Shown in pieces: positions 34,119 to 45,904 of a stretch of 64,000 bases of DNA. Source of the stretch: Macrostomum hystrix (taxonomy: Eukaryota; Platyhelminthes; Macrostomidae); contig CATNEN010000034.1 of NCBI GenBank assembly GCA_950097015.1, forward strand, positions 2,891,501 to 2,955,500, read 5' to 3'. The translations under genes were made by a program, and so were the position numbers. Each line of letters starts with the position of its first letter. Positions within the stretch are counted from its first letter, which is position 1. The notes under the pieces were generated by a model, which saw only the letters and a list, made by a program, of their open reading frames with translations, ran no database searches and was not told where the DNA came from.

Positions 34119-36551
34119 CTACTTGTCGTTAGTAGTTTTGCCAAAGCTCTGCGGCTTAGTCATGCCGCGCATGCTGAAAAAGCACCTGGCCACGCTGGCA
34201 GCTGCCGATGCGCCCTCGCCGCTGCTGTTGGCGGCTGATTTCAATCGCCTACCGGGGAACAGGGCAATGCACATCGAGTACTGAGGCAGAGCTTCGTACA
34301 GACAGGCCAACGGACTGTCAAGACTGGACAAGTCGGCAGACTCGGCGGGCTCTGTCGCCAGCTCCCGATCTCGCAGGCGTAGCACAACTAAACGGCTGCA
34401 TTTGACTTCGGCCCGAGCAGCTTCGATGGCGGCTGCGTCGTTCGGCTGGTTGGCCAGCACGTAGGTGGGCGGTAGGTCGGTCAGGTATTCGTCTAGCAGG
34501 AGCCGCTGATCGCCCAGCCTGTCAAAGACACGAAACGAGACGCCGTGCATTCGCATCCAGTCGAACAAGCTGACTGTTGAATTGCCAGACAGCGCCTGCC
34601 GACTGTGACGCAGGCTAGAGTGAAAGTCGGCAGTGGCTTCCAAAGAGCGACAGCTTGAAGAAGCGTCAACGCGAGGTCGTTTAGCGGACGTCGGACCAGT
34701 CTGGTCGATGTCGTCGGTTTTAACAACGGCATCCACGCTAGTCGAAGGATTCCAATCGCCAGAGGCTGCATCGCCGAATTCCAGAGCATTGCTGAGCTTC
34801 AACTGGACCAGGTTGAGCGCTGCCAGGGCGTCCTCGGCCGAGCTGTGCCCGACGTTCTCGTCGGACTGAATCTCGCGTCCTAGGAATCGTTGAGCCAGCG
34901 ACTTTAAGCTGGCCTTGTGTCGGCGACTGCCGGATAGGTTGAAAATCACGGAGGTGTCGATGCAGTTCGGATGATAGAAGCGCAGTGCGTGCAGATCGCA
35001 GTTAAGCGAGTGACCAACAAGAATAGCGTCCGGGGGAAGCAGCTTGACCAGCTGCTCCTGAAGATGACGGGTTTAATTCTTGGCTTTTGATGTTATTCAA
35101 AAAACTATTACACAATGTCCAGGGTCGGCTTTTAAAGCAAACTCTCCCGCGTCTCATCTTTCCTGTCTTAACTCTCCGTACAATTTTATGGTTGCTGGCG
35201 TAAACTACTTAGATGAGGATGGCGAATGAGTAGTGTGAATGCATCTCTCAGACTAACCTGAACTTCAGCCAGTGTAACCGTAGCACCGTCTAGCATCTCT
35301 TTGGTGATGCCGGACTTTGATGTTAAATAATTGACCACAGGATTAGCCGGCTTAACCAGCTGGTCTAGCAGTACCCGGCCGGCTTCATCAACTAGGGTCA
35401 CTCTGGCCAGCTCGTGCAGTTGCTGCTGTTGCTGACTGCCGCTCGATTTCGAGACATCCGAGGTGATAACCATCTCGCAGTCCAGACCAAACATTGGCGA
35501 CGCGTCGCTGACTGGACTGTAGGCTGGCAGACTGGTTCGATAGTCCGGCAAGACGGGAGACGCTGGGCCGCAGCTGCGTAGGCCGGGCATTGGATAGTTC
35601 TCGTGTAACAGCTGGACTGAGGACAGCAGCAGCTGGGTGCGGGGAAACTTGTCCCTGCAGCATCATGAGGGGAGGTAGATAATGAAGCTAGGTAGATTAT
35701 GAGGGTAGGTAGATGAGGGTAGGTAGATAATGAGTGTAGGTAGATAATGAGTGTAGGTAGATAATGAGTGTAGGTAGATAATGAGGGTAGGTAGATAATG
35801 AGTGTAGGTAGATAACGAGTGTAGGTAGATAATGAGGGTAGGTAGATAATGAGTGTTTGTAGATAACGAGTGTAGGTAGATAATGAGTGTAGGTAGATAA
35901 TGAGTGTAGGTAGATAATGAGTGTAGGTAGATAATGAGTGTAGGTAGATAATGAGTGTTTGTAGATAACGAGTGTAGGTAGATAATGAGTGTAGGTAGAT
36001 AATGAGTGTAGGTAGATAATGAGTGTAGGTAGATAATGAGTGTTTGTAGATAACGAGTGTAGGTAGATAATAAGTGTATGTAGATAACGAGTGTAGGTAG
36101 ATAATGAGGATGCTGGGTGGAATGATGGTAGGTAAAGAGGATATAAAAGTTAGATTTAGACTTTCCCTCGAACAGATAAAAATAGATAAAGGTAGGTTTT
36201 AGGTAGATTCAATTTGGAAGCTCTAACCTCTGCGGAAAAGCGACATGCGCCTCGGGTGGATCCACCAGAGTTCCGATTGTCTCAGATTGCGGAGCTCTGT
36301 CGTCGTCGCCGTGGGAGTTACTATTAGTAGTAGCATTGGCGTGAGCTGTCCTAGATTTGTGGCCTCGTTTCTGAAGCCAATTGATGAGCGAAAACCGATC
36401 ACTGAGGGCCACGGACTGCAGGGGCAGGCAGAACAGGTCAGGCCCCAGATCGTCCGCGTAGGAGTAGGGCGACATCAGCCGCATGGCCTGAGTTGGCAAT
36501 GAGTGGAATCGGTGCTAAGTGACAGACAGAGACAGACAGAGAGAGGCAGGC

Positions 36552-36587
<36 letters not shown>

Positions 36588-37153
36588 TGACAGACACAGA
36601 CAGAAAGAGTCTGCCTGACATCTGACAATCTAAATCCTAAAACACGAAATGGGATTTAAAAAACCTGATAGAAGTTAGCGATAAACTGAGGCAGCTGTGC
36701 GGCAGCGGATGGCCCTGTCGAGTCGAAAATCACAAGCAGTATCCGGGGCACATTGTTGGGCTTGACAATGTGGCACCAGCGCGGCTGATGCAGGCACCGG
36801 TTGGTTAGCAGCAGGTAGCTCAGCAGGCACTGCACATCGGCTAGCACAAATTTCGGGCAATGTTTTGCATCGTACTCGTCGGCTTCAGCCAGAGTGTCCG
36901 GCTCCGAGTCTGAGCCACTGTCCGACTCGCAGCCAGGAAAGAGAGGCTGGCCAGATGCCAACTGCGGCTGCGTTGCCATCAGCAGGATGCGCTGATTGGG
37001 CTGCCTATGCCGCCTTGCCTTATCCATGCAGACTAGAAACTTCGCCCTCTCGGCTGGTCGGCGCGGCCTGGCCTGCTTCCAGCCGTCAGCGCTGCCGCTG
37101 TCGACAGAAGACGCCGCGGCAATTGCGTCATCGGAGCCGTCCGCTGCACTCAT
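34119..37153 (-). CDS. DEDDh 3'-5' exonuclease, REXO5/REXO1-like
   Basis: Exons 36665..37153, 36228..36487, 35258..35654 and 34119..35057 give 694 residues, with phases 0, 2 and 0 all consistent. The N-terminal half (FVLADVQCLLSYLL, RWCHIVKPNNVPRILLVIF) and a KFPRTQLLLSSVQLLHENYP segment resemble the region before the nuclease in REXO5 (NEF-sp). The catalytic set is complete: FGLDCEM (D, E), GHSLNCDLHAL (D) and HSSAEDAL (H, D). Expected role: trimming of snoRNA or rRNA 3' ends in the nucleolus. The C-terminal 220 residues show no RRM motif I can recognise, unlike vertebrate REXO5. A polyglutamine run (QQQQQ) sits inside the exonuclease domain. The ATG is 4 nt after a 3' splice-like attctag. 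REXO1 is the main alternative; the order of N-terminal motifs favours REXO5. Confidence 0.88.
35680..36110 (+). repeat. 17-bp minisatellite in an exonuclease intron (gtgtaggtagataatga)
   Basis: About 25 copies with interspersed variants (gtttgtagataacga). It fills most of the intron between exons 2 and 3. Confidence 0.9.
36522..36605 (+). repeat. (caga)n microsatellite in an exonuclease intron
   Basis: About 20 copies, imperfect, within the 177-nt first intron. Confidence 0.9.
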
Positions 37154-37194
37154 TTAGCTAGAATGAGCGAAATATAATTCTGCTATGAATGAGG

Positions 37195-37980
37195 GCTTTG
37201 TAGCCTAGGGGTTTCTAGGCTAGGGTTTGTAGCCTAGGGGTTTGTAGCTAGGTGTTTGTAGCCTAGGGGTTTGTAGCCTAGGGGTTTGTAGCTAGGTGTT
37301 TGTAGCCTAGGGGTTTGTAGCCTAGGGGTTTGTAGCCTAGGGGTTTGCAGCCTAGGGGTTTGTAGGCTAGGGGCTTGAAGCATAGGGGTTTGTAGCCTAA
37401 GGGTTTGTAGCCTAGGGGTTTGTAGCCTAAGGGTTTGTAGCCTAGGGGTTTGTAGGCTAGGGGCTTGAAGCATAGGGGTTTGTAGCCTAGGGGTTTGTAG
37501 CCTAGGGGTTTGTATGCTAGGGGCTTGAAGCATAGGGGTTTGTAGCCTAAGGGTTTGTACCCTAGGGGTTTGTAGCATAGGGGTTTGTAGCCTAGGGGTT
37601 TGTAGCATAGGGGTTTGTAGCCTAGGGGTTTGTAGCCTAGGGGTTTGCAGCTTTGTAGGCTAGGGGCTTGAAGCATAGGGGTTTGTAGCCTAAGGGTTTG
37701 TAGCCCAGGGGTTTGTAGCCTAAGGGTTTGTAGCCTAGGGGTTTGTAGGCTAGGGGCTTGAAGCATAGGGGTTTGTAGCCTAGGGGTTTGTAGCCTAGGG
37801 GTTTGTAGGCTAGGGGCTTGAAGCATAGGGGTTTGTAGCCTAAGGGTTTGTAGCCTAGGGGTTTGTAGCATAGGGGTTTGTAGCCTAGGGGTTTGTAGCA
37901 TAGGGGTTTGTAGCCTAGGGGTTTGTAGCATAGGGGCTTGTAGCCTAAGGGTTTGTAGCCTAGGGGTTTGTTGCTAAGGG
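37195..37980 (+). repeat. 15-bp minisatellite resembling a tRNA A-box (gtagcctaggggttt)
   Basis: About 52 copies, ending directly against a SINE family A body in the same orientation. The unit is nearly the SINE head gtagcctagtggtta, which holds the Pol III A-box. Variants gcatagggg, gcctaaggg and ggctaggggcttgaa recur in blocks. Confidence 0.95.
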
Positions 37981-38255
37981 GTTTGTTGCGTCGGACTCCC
38001 GACTTGAAGGTCGGGGGTTCGATTCCTGATTCTACTGGAACAAATTGTGTCCTTTAGCAAGACACGAAACTCTTAATTAATTCCTTTAGTTCAACGAACT
38101 GTTAAAAGGTTACAAGCATTAGCTGGTGTAGTTAAGGGTGGGTGTGGCGTCCCCCAGTCCATGGACTGAACAGCCGTACGCAGCCTTCAGTTGCACCGCC
38201 TAATCGCTGCGGCTGTGCTGTCAGCTGCACATCTGACACAGTCGGTTCAGGTGAA
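37981..38255 (+). mobile_element. SINE family A copy with its 5' end merged into a minisatellite
   Basis: Begins gttgcgtcggactcccgac, then the B-box ggggttcgattcc, then aaattgtgtcctttagcaag, cagtccatggactgaacag and a tail near acacagtcggttcaggtg. It is collinear with the reverse complement of 58318-58605. The A-box position is occupied by the last unit of the 15-bp array. Confidence 0.8.
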
Positions 38256-39071
38256 ATCAATTTTATTAACTTCTTTCATCTAAAAATAATTATCTAATTT
38301 AACCAAAATCCTAGTTTTCAGAATCCCCAAATTAAAAAAATGCTGATTTTCAGAATGCCTAAATGGCTAAAATCAGAATGCACTGCAATCCAGAATAGAT
38401 TTTTATTAGTAACAAAGAGTTATAAATCGTAAGTTGACTACGCTGCAAAATTGACAAAAAAAGATTAGGAACTAATCTGAATGCAAATTTTTTTTGAACT
38501 ATCTGAAGGCATTTGATATGCATAATTTATTTTGCATCGAGTTAAAGAAATAGAGAATTTTAATCAAAATAGCTCGTATATATCATTTATAAAAGTTTAA
38601 TTCAGAACAACTTTGACTTAATCTATTGCACATTTAAAAAATGACTTGATTGTAAAAATAACATTTACTCGTATATGAAAAAATAGCTGCATTAAATGTG
38701 AGTTCATAATATTTTTATGCACAATGAACAATATTTACTAGATGATATACTAGTAAACTCAGATGATTCTAATGCTATTCGAATAATGCAAAGTTTAAAA
38801 ATTCAATACAAGAAATCATGACCGACTATAAAAATCGCTAGTAAAATATAGTTAGCTACTCATGCCAGTAGACAATCAAATAAGTTAATTAACTACTTTT
38901 AGAATGTCTCACTGATTTAGTCTCACAATGTCACTTTGTTTCGGTGTCTGTACCATGTTGAATGTAATAAAATGGTAAAATGAAATTGTAAAATAAATTC
39001 AGAAAAAAAAATCTGACACCACAGACTTTACCCGAGTTCATGTTCAATCTGTAAAACGGCCACTTCAAGCT
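38256..39071. other. AT-rich spacer
   Basis: Strongly AT-rich, no open frame or element ends. Includes the 3' flank of the PX gene. Confidence 0.4.
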
Positions 39072-40380
39072 TCAGTCATCTATAGAAGATGAGCCAGACG
39101 ACTGGTACACTGTGTCAATAACAGTGTAGGTCAACAGGTCTAGCTCAGCTCGCGGTATCAGGTCAACTTCTGGCATCCTAACAACCGCCGAGTGCTGCTG
39201 CTGCTGCTGCTGGAATCTATGAGGCTGCGCTGCCTTTTGATAAACAGACCACGCCGATGATACAGACCAGTCTAACTCTTGATCTGCAATGGCGCCGCTG
39301 TTAGAGTGTGACAAACGACGCGGTTCTACGCCGAGAAATCGACAGACGAAAACGGCAGGAGCGGTGGCTGACAATTGGCCGCTTCGCTGTAGTCCAGCCA
39401 GCAGGCTGTTGGTGTAGGCCTCCAGATCGCGACGCAGACTGTCACCGTCTGGCAGGCCGAGAAATCGCTGCGGCTTGCTGGGCAGGTCGGGCAGGCGAAA
39501 TTGCCTGACGGAGGAGCGGCGAGACGACAAGATGGAACGAGAGTATGTGTGTAGAGAGACTAGGAAATAAATAAATATAAAGGACGGAATACAGTGAAAG
39601 GCTGACTAACTGGGGGTCGAAAAACTTACAGAATAGGGTGAAGACCTGACAGTGTGAAGTGAAACATGACAGAATGAAGTGAAAATTAAAATAAAAATAA
39701 TAACAATAATAATTGCAGGAGGGCTGCAAGCAATGGCACAGCAGCCAGCGAGGTCGCAATTCTACCAATTTCGCTGACTCCTGAGCACACACGCACACAG
39801 ATACAAGTGTGTACACCTGCCCTGACTTTCTCATCGTCAGGCAGTGAACACTTTACTATGCCTTGGAGGTTAGCCCTCAAGTAAATTGCATGACAAGCCC
39901 CCAAGCCTTCTCTCCGAGGCTGGGCCCCAAATGAATGTGGCCTCGCCGTGGAATCGAACATAAGGCCCATGGTGCGAGAGGCAAACGCGTTAACCGCTCT
40001 GCCACCGACTCCCTAATGGAGTGAAAAACTGAAGAAAGAAAGATAAAACTGGCAGAATTGAGTAAAAATTTCAGAGTGAAAGTGAATTAAATAACAGATA
40101 AAGTAAAAAAACTGAGCTGAGAATCACCTCGTGGCTATTGAAGCAATTAAGCTTATTATAAATCTTACTTAACAGATGCTGAGCACAACTGCCGATGCAA
40201 GCGTTCATAATCCGAATAGCGCTTCTCTACAGCGTGGCTGAAAGCAGTCCCTCGATACACACTGATCTGATAGGCAGTAAATGGCTTGCTGGCACTGGCT
40301 GAGTAGCCGGGCTGTGCGGGGCATCTGACAGTGCGCTGGCCAACCACCGCAATGTGTAGGCCGCACAATGGATCTAGCAT
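39072..40380 (-). CDS. PX-domain protein, sorting-nexin-like (SNX22/24 type)
   Basis: Exons 40169..40380 and 39072..39504 joined in phase 2 give 214 residues from the first ATG. The PX domain spans both exons: YQISVYRGTAFSHAVEKRYSDYERLHRQL holds the phosphoinositide-binding Arg-Tyr, followed by LPDLPSKPQRF (the PX proline loop) and DSLRRDLEAYTNSLL (membrane-attachment helix). Expected role: binding PI(3)P on endosomes. The single PX domain, short length and EKRYS motif favour SNX22/SNX24-like proteins; HS1BP3-like is an alternative. The C-terminal half has a QQQQQQ run and no recognised domain. A strong acceptor (tttgtcttgcag) lies 8 nt before the ATG, so an upstream exon or a trans-spliced leader precedes it. 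The intron carries a SINE B. Confidence 0.85.
39713..40013 (-). mobile_element. SINE family B, near-complete copy in the PX intron
   Basis: The minus-strand head has A-box tggcagagcggttaacgcg and a ttcgattcc B-box, with the body as at 29655-29985. It ends in gcaggagggctg followed by an att-rich microsatellite (39687-39712 on the + strand), as expected for a SINE 3' tail. Confidence 0.8.
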
Positions 40381-40391
40381 CACTGTAGCTG

Positions 40392-41254
40392 CAAGACAAA
40401 TCAGTTGGCTAGACACATACTACTTATTTACTGATCCAACTAAAGAAAATAGTATGGACATGGAAATAACTATAGAACATATTTTTAACATATTTACATG
40501 GTCCCATATCACTTAACAGGGTAGAATAGCGCCAGGAATTGACAGGAAGACAATCATAGATATCTTTTTATTTATTTACTACTAGGTTCCTGTAAAAGTT
40601 TAAGTTAAAGTTTACCACTCACTATTTTGCTCCTATGTGCTAGTGTAGTGCCCTTCTAGTTAAGTAGTCCTTGTCTCAACATCATACTCTGAGTCAGCAG
40701 TAAGCAACAGCAAAAGCAGCAGCAGCCACCCAATCTGGCGCCTCGATGCTGGCTGCAGAAGTCCGCCACCACTTCAGACTAGCTGATGCACCGAATTGCC
40801 AGGACTGCAGTGCGTTTGAAATCTCCTGGCAATGCCAGCTTCAGCTGCCCTTGCAGGGATGCGCACCAAATGTACCTGGTCCACATAGACCTTGAGTGCC
40901 TCCTCACGAGCCAGGCCTAGCACCCTCGCTCCTCTGAAGCATGGGGTGTTGGCCCCAATCTATCTTGGCGCCATCACGCCACAATAGATGAGCGCTGAAC
41001 TAAGAAACACACAAATCAGCAAGTCAGCTGGTGACCAACCTCTGGATGACAGCCCAGCCAGCAAATTTCCTAGCAATCATGGACCATACTCATGGAAGAG
41101 CAGGTGTTGAAGCTGTAGGTCCAATGGATTAAGAAACACCTCATGCATACAGCCTTTTTGTCTGCTGGCAGACGAAACAACTATTTTGAGCAAGTATGAG
41201 AACTGTAAAAATATATTATTCTAAAACATTTCTTAGAATTATAACATTTCACAG
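40392..41254. other. Spacer, possibly degenerate transposon sequence
   Basis: 40690-41160 is less AT-rich than its surroundings and contains cag-rich stretches and short coding-like pieces with many stops. It could be the upstream part of the MULE remnant that follows, but I cannot align it to anything. Confidence 0.3.
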
Positions 41255-41600
41255 GTGACAACACAGCCTTTAATGGAGCTGTGCAACTATGTTGACCAGA
41301 CATGGCTGTCGCACCCAGTCTGGTTTGTGTAGTCGCTATCAGCCTTTCAGCAGATGGACAGGATGAACATTGCCATTGAGGGATAGCACTTGGGCCTATG
41401 CAAGTGTGCGGGTGTCCACATGAATGTTTATGCCCTCATCAGTGTCCTGGCTGAACAGGCCTGTATTTTGGGCCCACAAATTAAACAGCTGGCACCTATT
41501 CCTGCTCCATTTACCAACAATGCCTAACACAGATGCTATGTGGTGCTATAGGGTGCTGGCAAGCTGACCAGCTATGTGCTCCTAAAGTGCTATGGCAACA
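41255..41600 (+). pseudogene. MULE-type transposase remnant
   Basis: One frame (phase of 41282) reads CNYVDQTWL, then a stop, then MDRMNIAIEG-stop-H and further CAGVHMNVYALISVLAEQ. This fits the C-terminal block of MULE-family transposases (YVD/E..W, then R.NN..EGWH, then H..I..L). The stop in EG-stop-H is a single-base change from Trp. Several stops mark it as dead. No terminal repeats were found. The assignment is by motif only. Confidence 0.4.
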
Positions 41601-42277
41601 GTGCTGTGGCACTGTTTTAGGCAAGTGTCCATCATGCCTGTTGTGATGAATTACTGTCAAAATGGACATTTTGTTGACATTTGCTTTGTGACATTTTGAA
41701 GCTGTGGTGTTGTGTACATATTGCATATCCATGTTTTACATTTTCTATTGCTCCATATTTTACACTTTGTGCAATCATGACTTACAAAATAAATTATGCA
41801 TAGGCCCTACACATCATAACTTATGAAAAGTTTTGCAATGCTATAGGTCTATGAAATAAGTAAAAAAACAAAGTTGGAAGGAGACTAAATTATTAGAAAT
41901 GTTTGTTTCTAGCTGTATACTTATAGGCTACTTATAAGCACCAGAACTTTCAGAAAAATCTTAGCATTATAGCAAATTATATATTATAAGACATTTTAAT
42001 TTCATTTCAACATGAAGCCTGATGACATAATTAGTTATTCTGACTAATGACTACATTAGTAGATGAATATATTGGCAGACAAAAAGGCGGCAAATGAAAA
42101 AGGGGCAGATGAAATGACTATCAACCCAATTAAACCATTGCATAAATGGCTGACATGCACAAAAAGAAACAACTGGATGAATGGCTGCCATGCATGCAAG
42201 CCTTCTGTAAAAAATACAAATGATTATTATTGATTATAATTAGGCTAGTTAATAATGGCCCCTAAGTACCTATATTG
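41601..42277. other. AT-rich spacer
   Basis: Nothing recognised up to the MITE boundary at 42278. Confidence 0.4.
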
Positions 42278-43555
42278 TAGGGTAATGTATCATCAACCGA
42301 ACAGTGTATCTTCAAAACTGAACAAGAATTTTGACTCCTTCCTTGGTCTCGTGCAAGACAGAAGCAAGCTATTGTGTTTCACATAACAAGTAATTTGAAA
42401 GTTGAAGAAATTATCTACAAGCTGAGGCATGATGTGCAATGAAGCATTAAGAGGAAAGAAAGATATTGATGTTTCAGTAGAAATTTTTATTGCAAAAGCA
42501 TACTTTTTAACATCATTTTTTTAGTATGTACTTTAGATGAAGATTGTATGTGGTTGCTTGCCAATTAAATGACCATAAATGTAGTTATTTATAGAGCATG
42601 AAAAATGCTTTCAAATGACATAATTCATGATAGTCCATAGTCCGGATCATGTCGTTTACGCCGGAGATCTCCGGCGTAAATCTGGTTTGGGATCGGAGGC
42701 TGGCGTAAGTGCTTGGCGTAAGTATAGGCCAAAATGTGCCTTGGCGTAAGTGCTTGGCGTAAGTATAGGCCAAAATGTGCCTTGGCGTAAGTGCTTGGCG
42801 TAAGTACATGGCATAAATCAAGTGGCGTAAATGTTAGCACAAATGAGATCATTCACGATCAAATGTATCACTATAGAACATAACACATTTGCGTTAATTA
42901 TGATGTTTGCGTTAATTAGGAGCAGCATTAAAACAAAGTTCATTAAAATATTGCAGTTCGTATAAATGAGATAGCAGAATATCTATTGTAGGATAGCAAA
43001 AGTTTTTTTAGCTTTAAGATGCTTACTTTGATACTTGATTCCGAATTTGCAACTTGTGAGGTTTTTAAACAGTTGCAACTTCTGAATTTAATTAATCACC
43101 GATTAACATGATTTGTGAAGGACCTTTTTTTGGGTGGCGTAAGTCAGAGGGACCTTTTTTGGTTGGCGTAAGTCTGGCGTAAGTGCCAAAAATGTTGGAT
43201 TTTTCCTCCGGCGTAAGTCTAGCATGATCCGGACTATGGATGATAGTTCACTCCTTAAAATAAGATTAAACCACTCACTTAAATTGTTAAACCAAACATC
43301 AAATTCTCTGTTTGGTTTGAAGATACATGAAAATCATTGGTTTTAGATAAAATCGGTTTTAGATAAAAAGTAGGAATAACTTTTTTCTATTTGACAAAAT
43401 AGCAAAAGCAGATACTTTTTAGAAAGATGTAACTGTTTTCTATAACTTGGCTTTTGATTTATCATCATAGGGCCTATCTTAAATAGAAAATCTGTAGCTT
43501 AGGTTTGAAGTTAAAAAAATACACATTCTTGTTTGGTTGATGATACATTACCCTA
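42278..43555. mobile_element. Outer MITE with TA duplication, interrupted by a second element
   Basis: The ends at 42280 and 43553 are inverted repeats starting gggtaatgtatcatcaacc, about 24 nt with one mismatch, flanked by TA on both sides. A subterminal pair (tgtatcttcaaa near 42310 and its complement near 43310) supports a single element. TA duplications suggest the Tc1/mariner superfamily. Without the nested insertion the element is about 660 bp, with no transposase. Confidence 0.8.
42627..43247. mobile_element. Nested MITE with 8-bp duplication
   Basis: The element 42635-43239 (605 bp) has perfect 17-bp inverted ends (ccatagtccggatcatg) and a perfect 8-bp target-site duplication, atgatagt, at 42627-42634 and 43240-43247. 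It lies wholly inside the outer MITE. Inside are direct repeats of ggcgtaagtgcttggcgtaa (42690-42830). The TSD length would fit hAT or Merlin-like elements; the ends do not clearly decide. Confidence 0.85.
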
Positions 43556-44090
43556 GTAGATAAAATACATAATTTATAAATGGAGAAAGAGTCCTATAAA
43601 ATTTATTCAGCTATATTCCTATAATACTATTTTTACATGGCCTAGTTCTACTAATAGTCCTAGTCCTAGCTAGACGCATTGTAAGACGATTGTTTGCATT
43701 GTGCAGCTTTAAGGGCTTAGCTAAGACTTAGCTAAATAAAGTAAGAAAAAAAGTTAATTTTCTACATTCTAGCCAAGTTTGTACATAAAAAATAAAATGC
43801 ACATCTAGAAAATTACAATTGATACCTTCTTGGTAGTTATGTTAACTTGAATATAATGACACTTACAGATAACAAGTAAAGTTGTAGATGGTATTATATG
43901 GCTCAAGCTGTTTCGGTGACATGCTAAAGTCGTCGTTTTGGATTTCGGCGACATACAATAGCTGTTTCGGTGACTTGCGGAGTCCTATATTTGTTCCAAC
44001 AAAAAAATTGCAAATAATAACATAAATTTAAAGAAAGGTGGAAAATATTTTCGTCACCGAAACGCCTCTCCCTGAAACGTCTCCTCACCG
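43556..44090. other. AT-rich spacer with short gtttcggtgac foldbacks
   Basis: agctgtttcggtgac occurs twice (about 43907 and 43960), with complementary tcaccgaaa copies near 44054 and 44086. Possibly the edge of an unrecognised element. No gene. Confidence 0.4.
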
Positions 44091-44094
44091 AAAA

Positions 44095-44275
44095 AACCTG
44101 TCCATTGAAAGATGACTGTTTTTCGGTACGAGTTCTCAGTTCCAGTTTCAAATAATGCATTAGTGTGACATTTATTAAAACAAAAAACAACTTTGTGCAT
44201 TTCTAAGCACAAAATGCTTTAAAATTTCTAAATTGCCAGAAGAAATCTACTTATAAATTATATTTCATTTAGATT
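44095..44275 (-). repeat. Dispersed repeat, copy 1 (inverted relative to 46788-46970)
   Basis: The reverse complement shares long exact stretches with 46788-46970, for example ttgtgcttagaaatgcacaa and aagtagatttcttctggca. The two copies are about 180 bp long and 2.5 kb apart. Confidence 0.8.
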
Positions 44276-45904
44276 CTCTGCCCAATCACTAAGTTATAGC
44301 CTTCTACTTTATTATGGAATGCTGGCCGAATTGGAGGCGGTAATCCAGCTGATTGTGCTGTACTATTGTACATACTATTTTGCGCTGGCGCGCAGTAGTG
44401 TGATTTAATCGTTGATGATGTATGCTTATATGTGCTGTACGCTGCCTGTGCCAGTCGGCTTTTTACTCTTACCGTGTTACGCGCGGGTTTTAGACCCTCC
44501 CCCCTCTACGGGGGTTTTTAAGTCCGATCGCTTGGTGAGCTTGCAACCTATCGCCTGCACGTAAAATTTTTTTATTTAAAAAAAAGCTTCAACTCGCAAA
44601 AATGCAAATATATATATTCGAAAGCATGCAAGGGCCTTCATCTTCGCCCACTCGTTCTCCGCCAACCGCTTCGCCTTTGTGTCATCTGGATTAATCGTAG
44701 CTTTTGATGTTTTACTTTCCAATCTATTTAACTGCTCCTGGAGGCGCTTCCTATTTTTTGCTGTGTTAACTAGGACTCTGCTGTGTTAATTTTGAGCCGC
44801 TTGCAGTAGCGGCCCAATGAACTGCCAGGATCCCGCCAGCTGTCTTTGCGGGTCGGAAGCAGATTTTTGCTTAAGCTAGGAGTTCAAGAGGGAAAGTCAG
44901 AATTCCTGAAATTGAGAATGAAAAAAATTACGCGTATGGGCACAATGGACTCGCCTATGGAGTTTTTTCTCATTGATGAATAAATACTCCATCTGAATTA
45001 CGCATCTGAATTGAGTAATAAATCAACTCCTCTTGACAAGCACACACGCACCTCCCTCCACTTCCTTTGCTCTGTCGAATCTTAACTTTTCCTTTTTCAA
45101 CGCACCTGTCATTTTATTTTTTATTTTTTATATTCATAAATCTTAATGTAACATTTTCCCTGTCATCCCTTTCTTTTTGTAAAGCGATAAACCAACTCGG
45201 CCCATGCGCCCACCCCACTCCGCTCCCAACCAATCACCGTCCGGCTGGCGAAGCACGTGATATGGCTGTCTGGAATCCAGGTCAAGGTCAGGCTGATCAC
45301 GCGATCACGGCGTGCATGCGTGACTTGCGCTTTATAGAAGCAAGCTGTGCGGCGCCCTCGTTCAAGCAGACCTACATGAATACATGGAAGCTGTGCTTTA
45401 ACCTGTCTTCGCATTCCTGCGTGGCCCTAATGATTATGAGTAAATAATTAATAGTTAAGAAGTACACTGATTGATTCCAAACGGACACTAGATCTTGACC
45501 TTGCGTAGGGCTGGCCGTCCTTGCTGCATCCTTTAGAATCCCCTGTGCAAAAATCCTCTCTCTTGCTGACCGATCTGCTCCCTGTAATTGGCCATAGAGC
45601 TTGGGGATTAGGCCTAAACCACTTCTCTGTAACAGAGCGGAAGCCCCACTTCGTTAGAGTCAGTGGGTTGTGCTGTCCCGAAGGTGGCTGGTGGCGGCCG
45701 TTGTCTAGCTGGTTCTACCTTTTACAACCTTGGCCCCTTCCCCTTGGTCCCTGAGATCTTGGCCACTCAGTAACACCGCAAGCTACCGAGTACGATCAAA
45801 GGTGGAATCCGTTTTTGGGAGATGAGGCCTGGCGCTCTACTTTCTATCCACCCTGTGGGAGACAGCACCGCCTTCGGGGTTCAAAAGCCGAGGGGCGACG
45901 TCAT
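44276..45904. other. Spacer between two inverted dispersed repeats
   Basis: Contains a GC-rich patch (45200-45420) with CCAAT, cacgtg and tataga-like motifs but no convincing exon. A 126-codon frame at 45067 has no family resemblance. Another moderately GC-rich stretch lies at 45530-45900. Nothing identified. Confidence 0.3.

Noticed and set aside
45067-45447. 126-codon frame starting with a hydrophobic stretch that could be taken for a signal peptide
   Set aside because: The hydrophobic part comes from a T-rich tract. The remainder matches nothing and the opposite strand is equally open.
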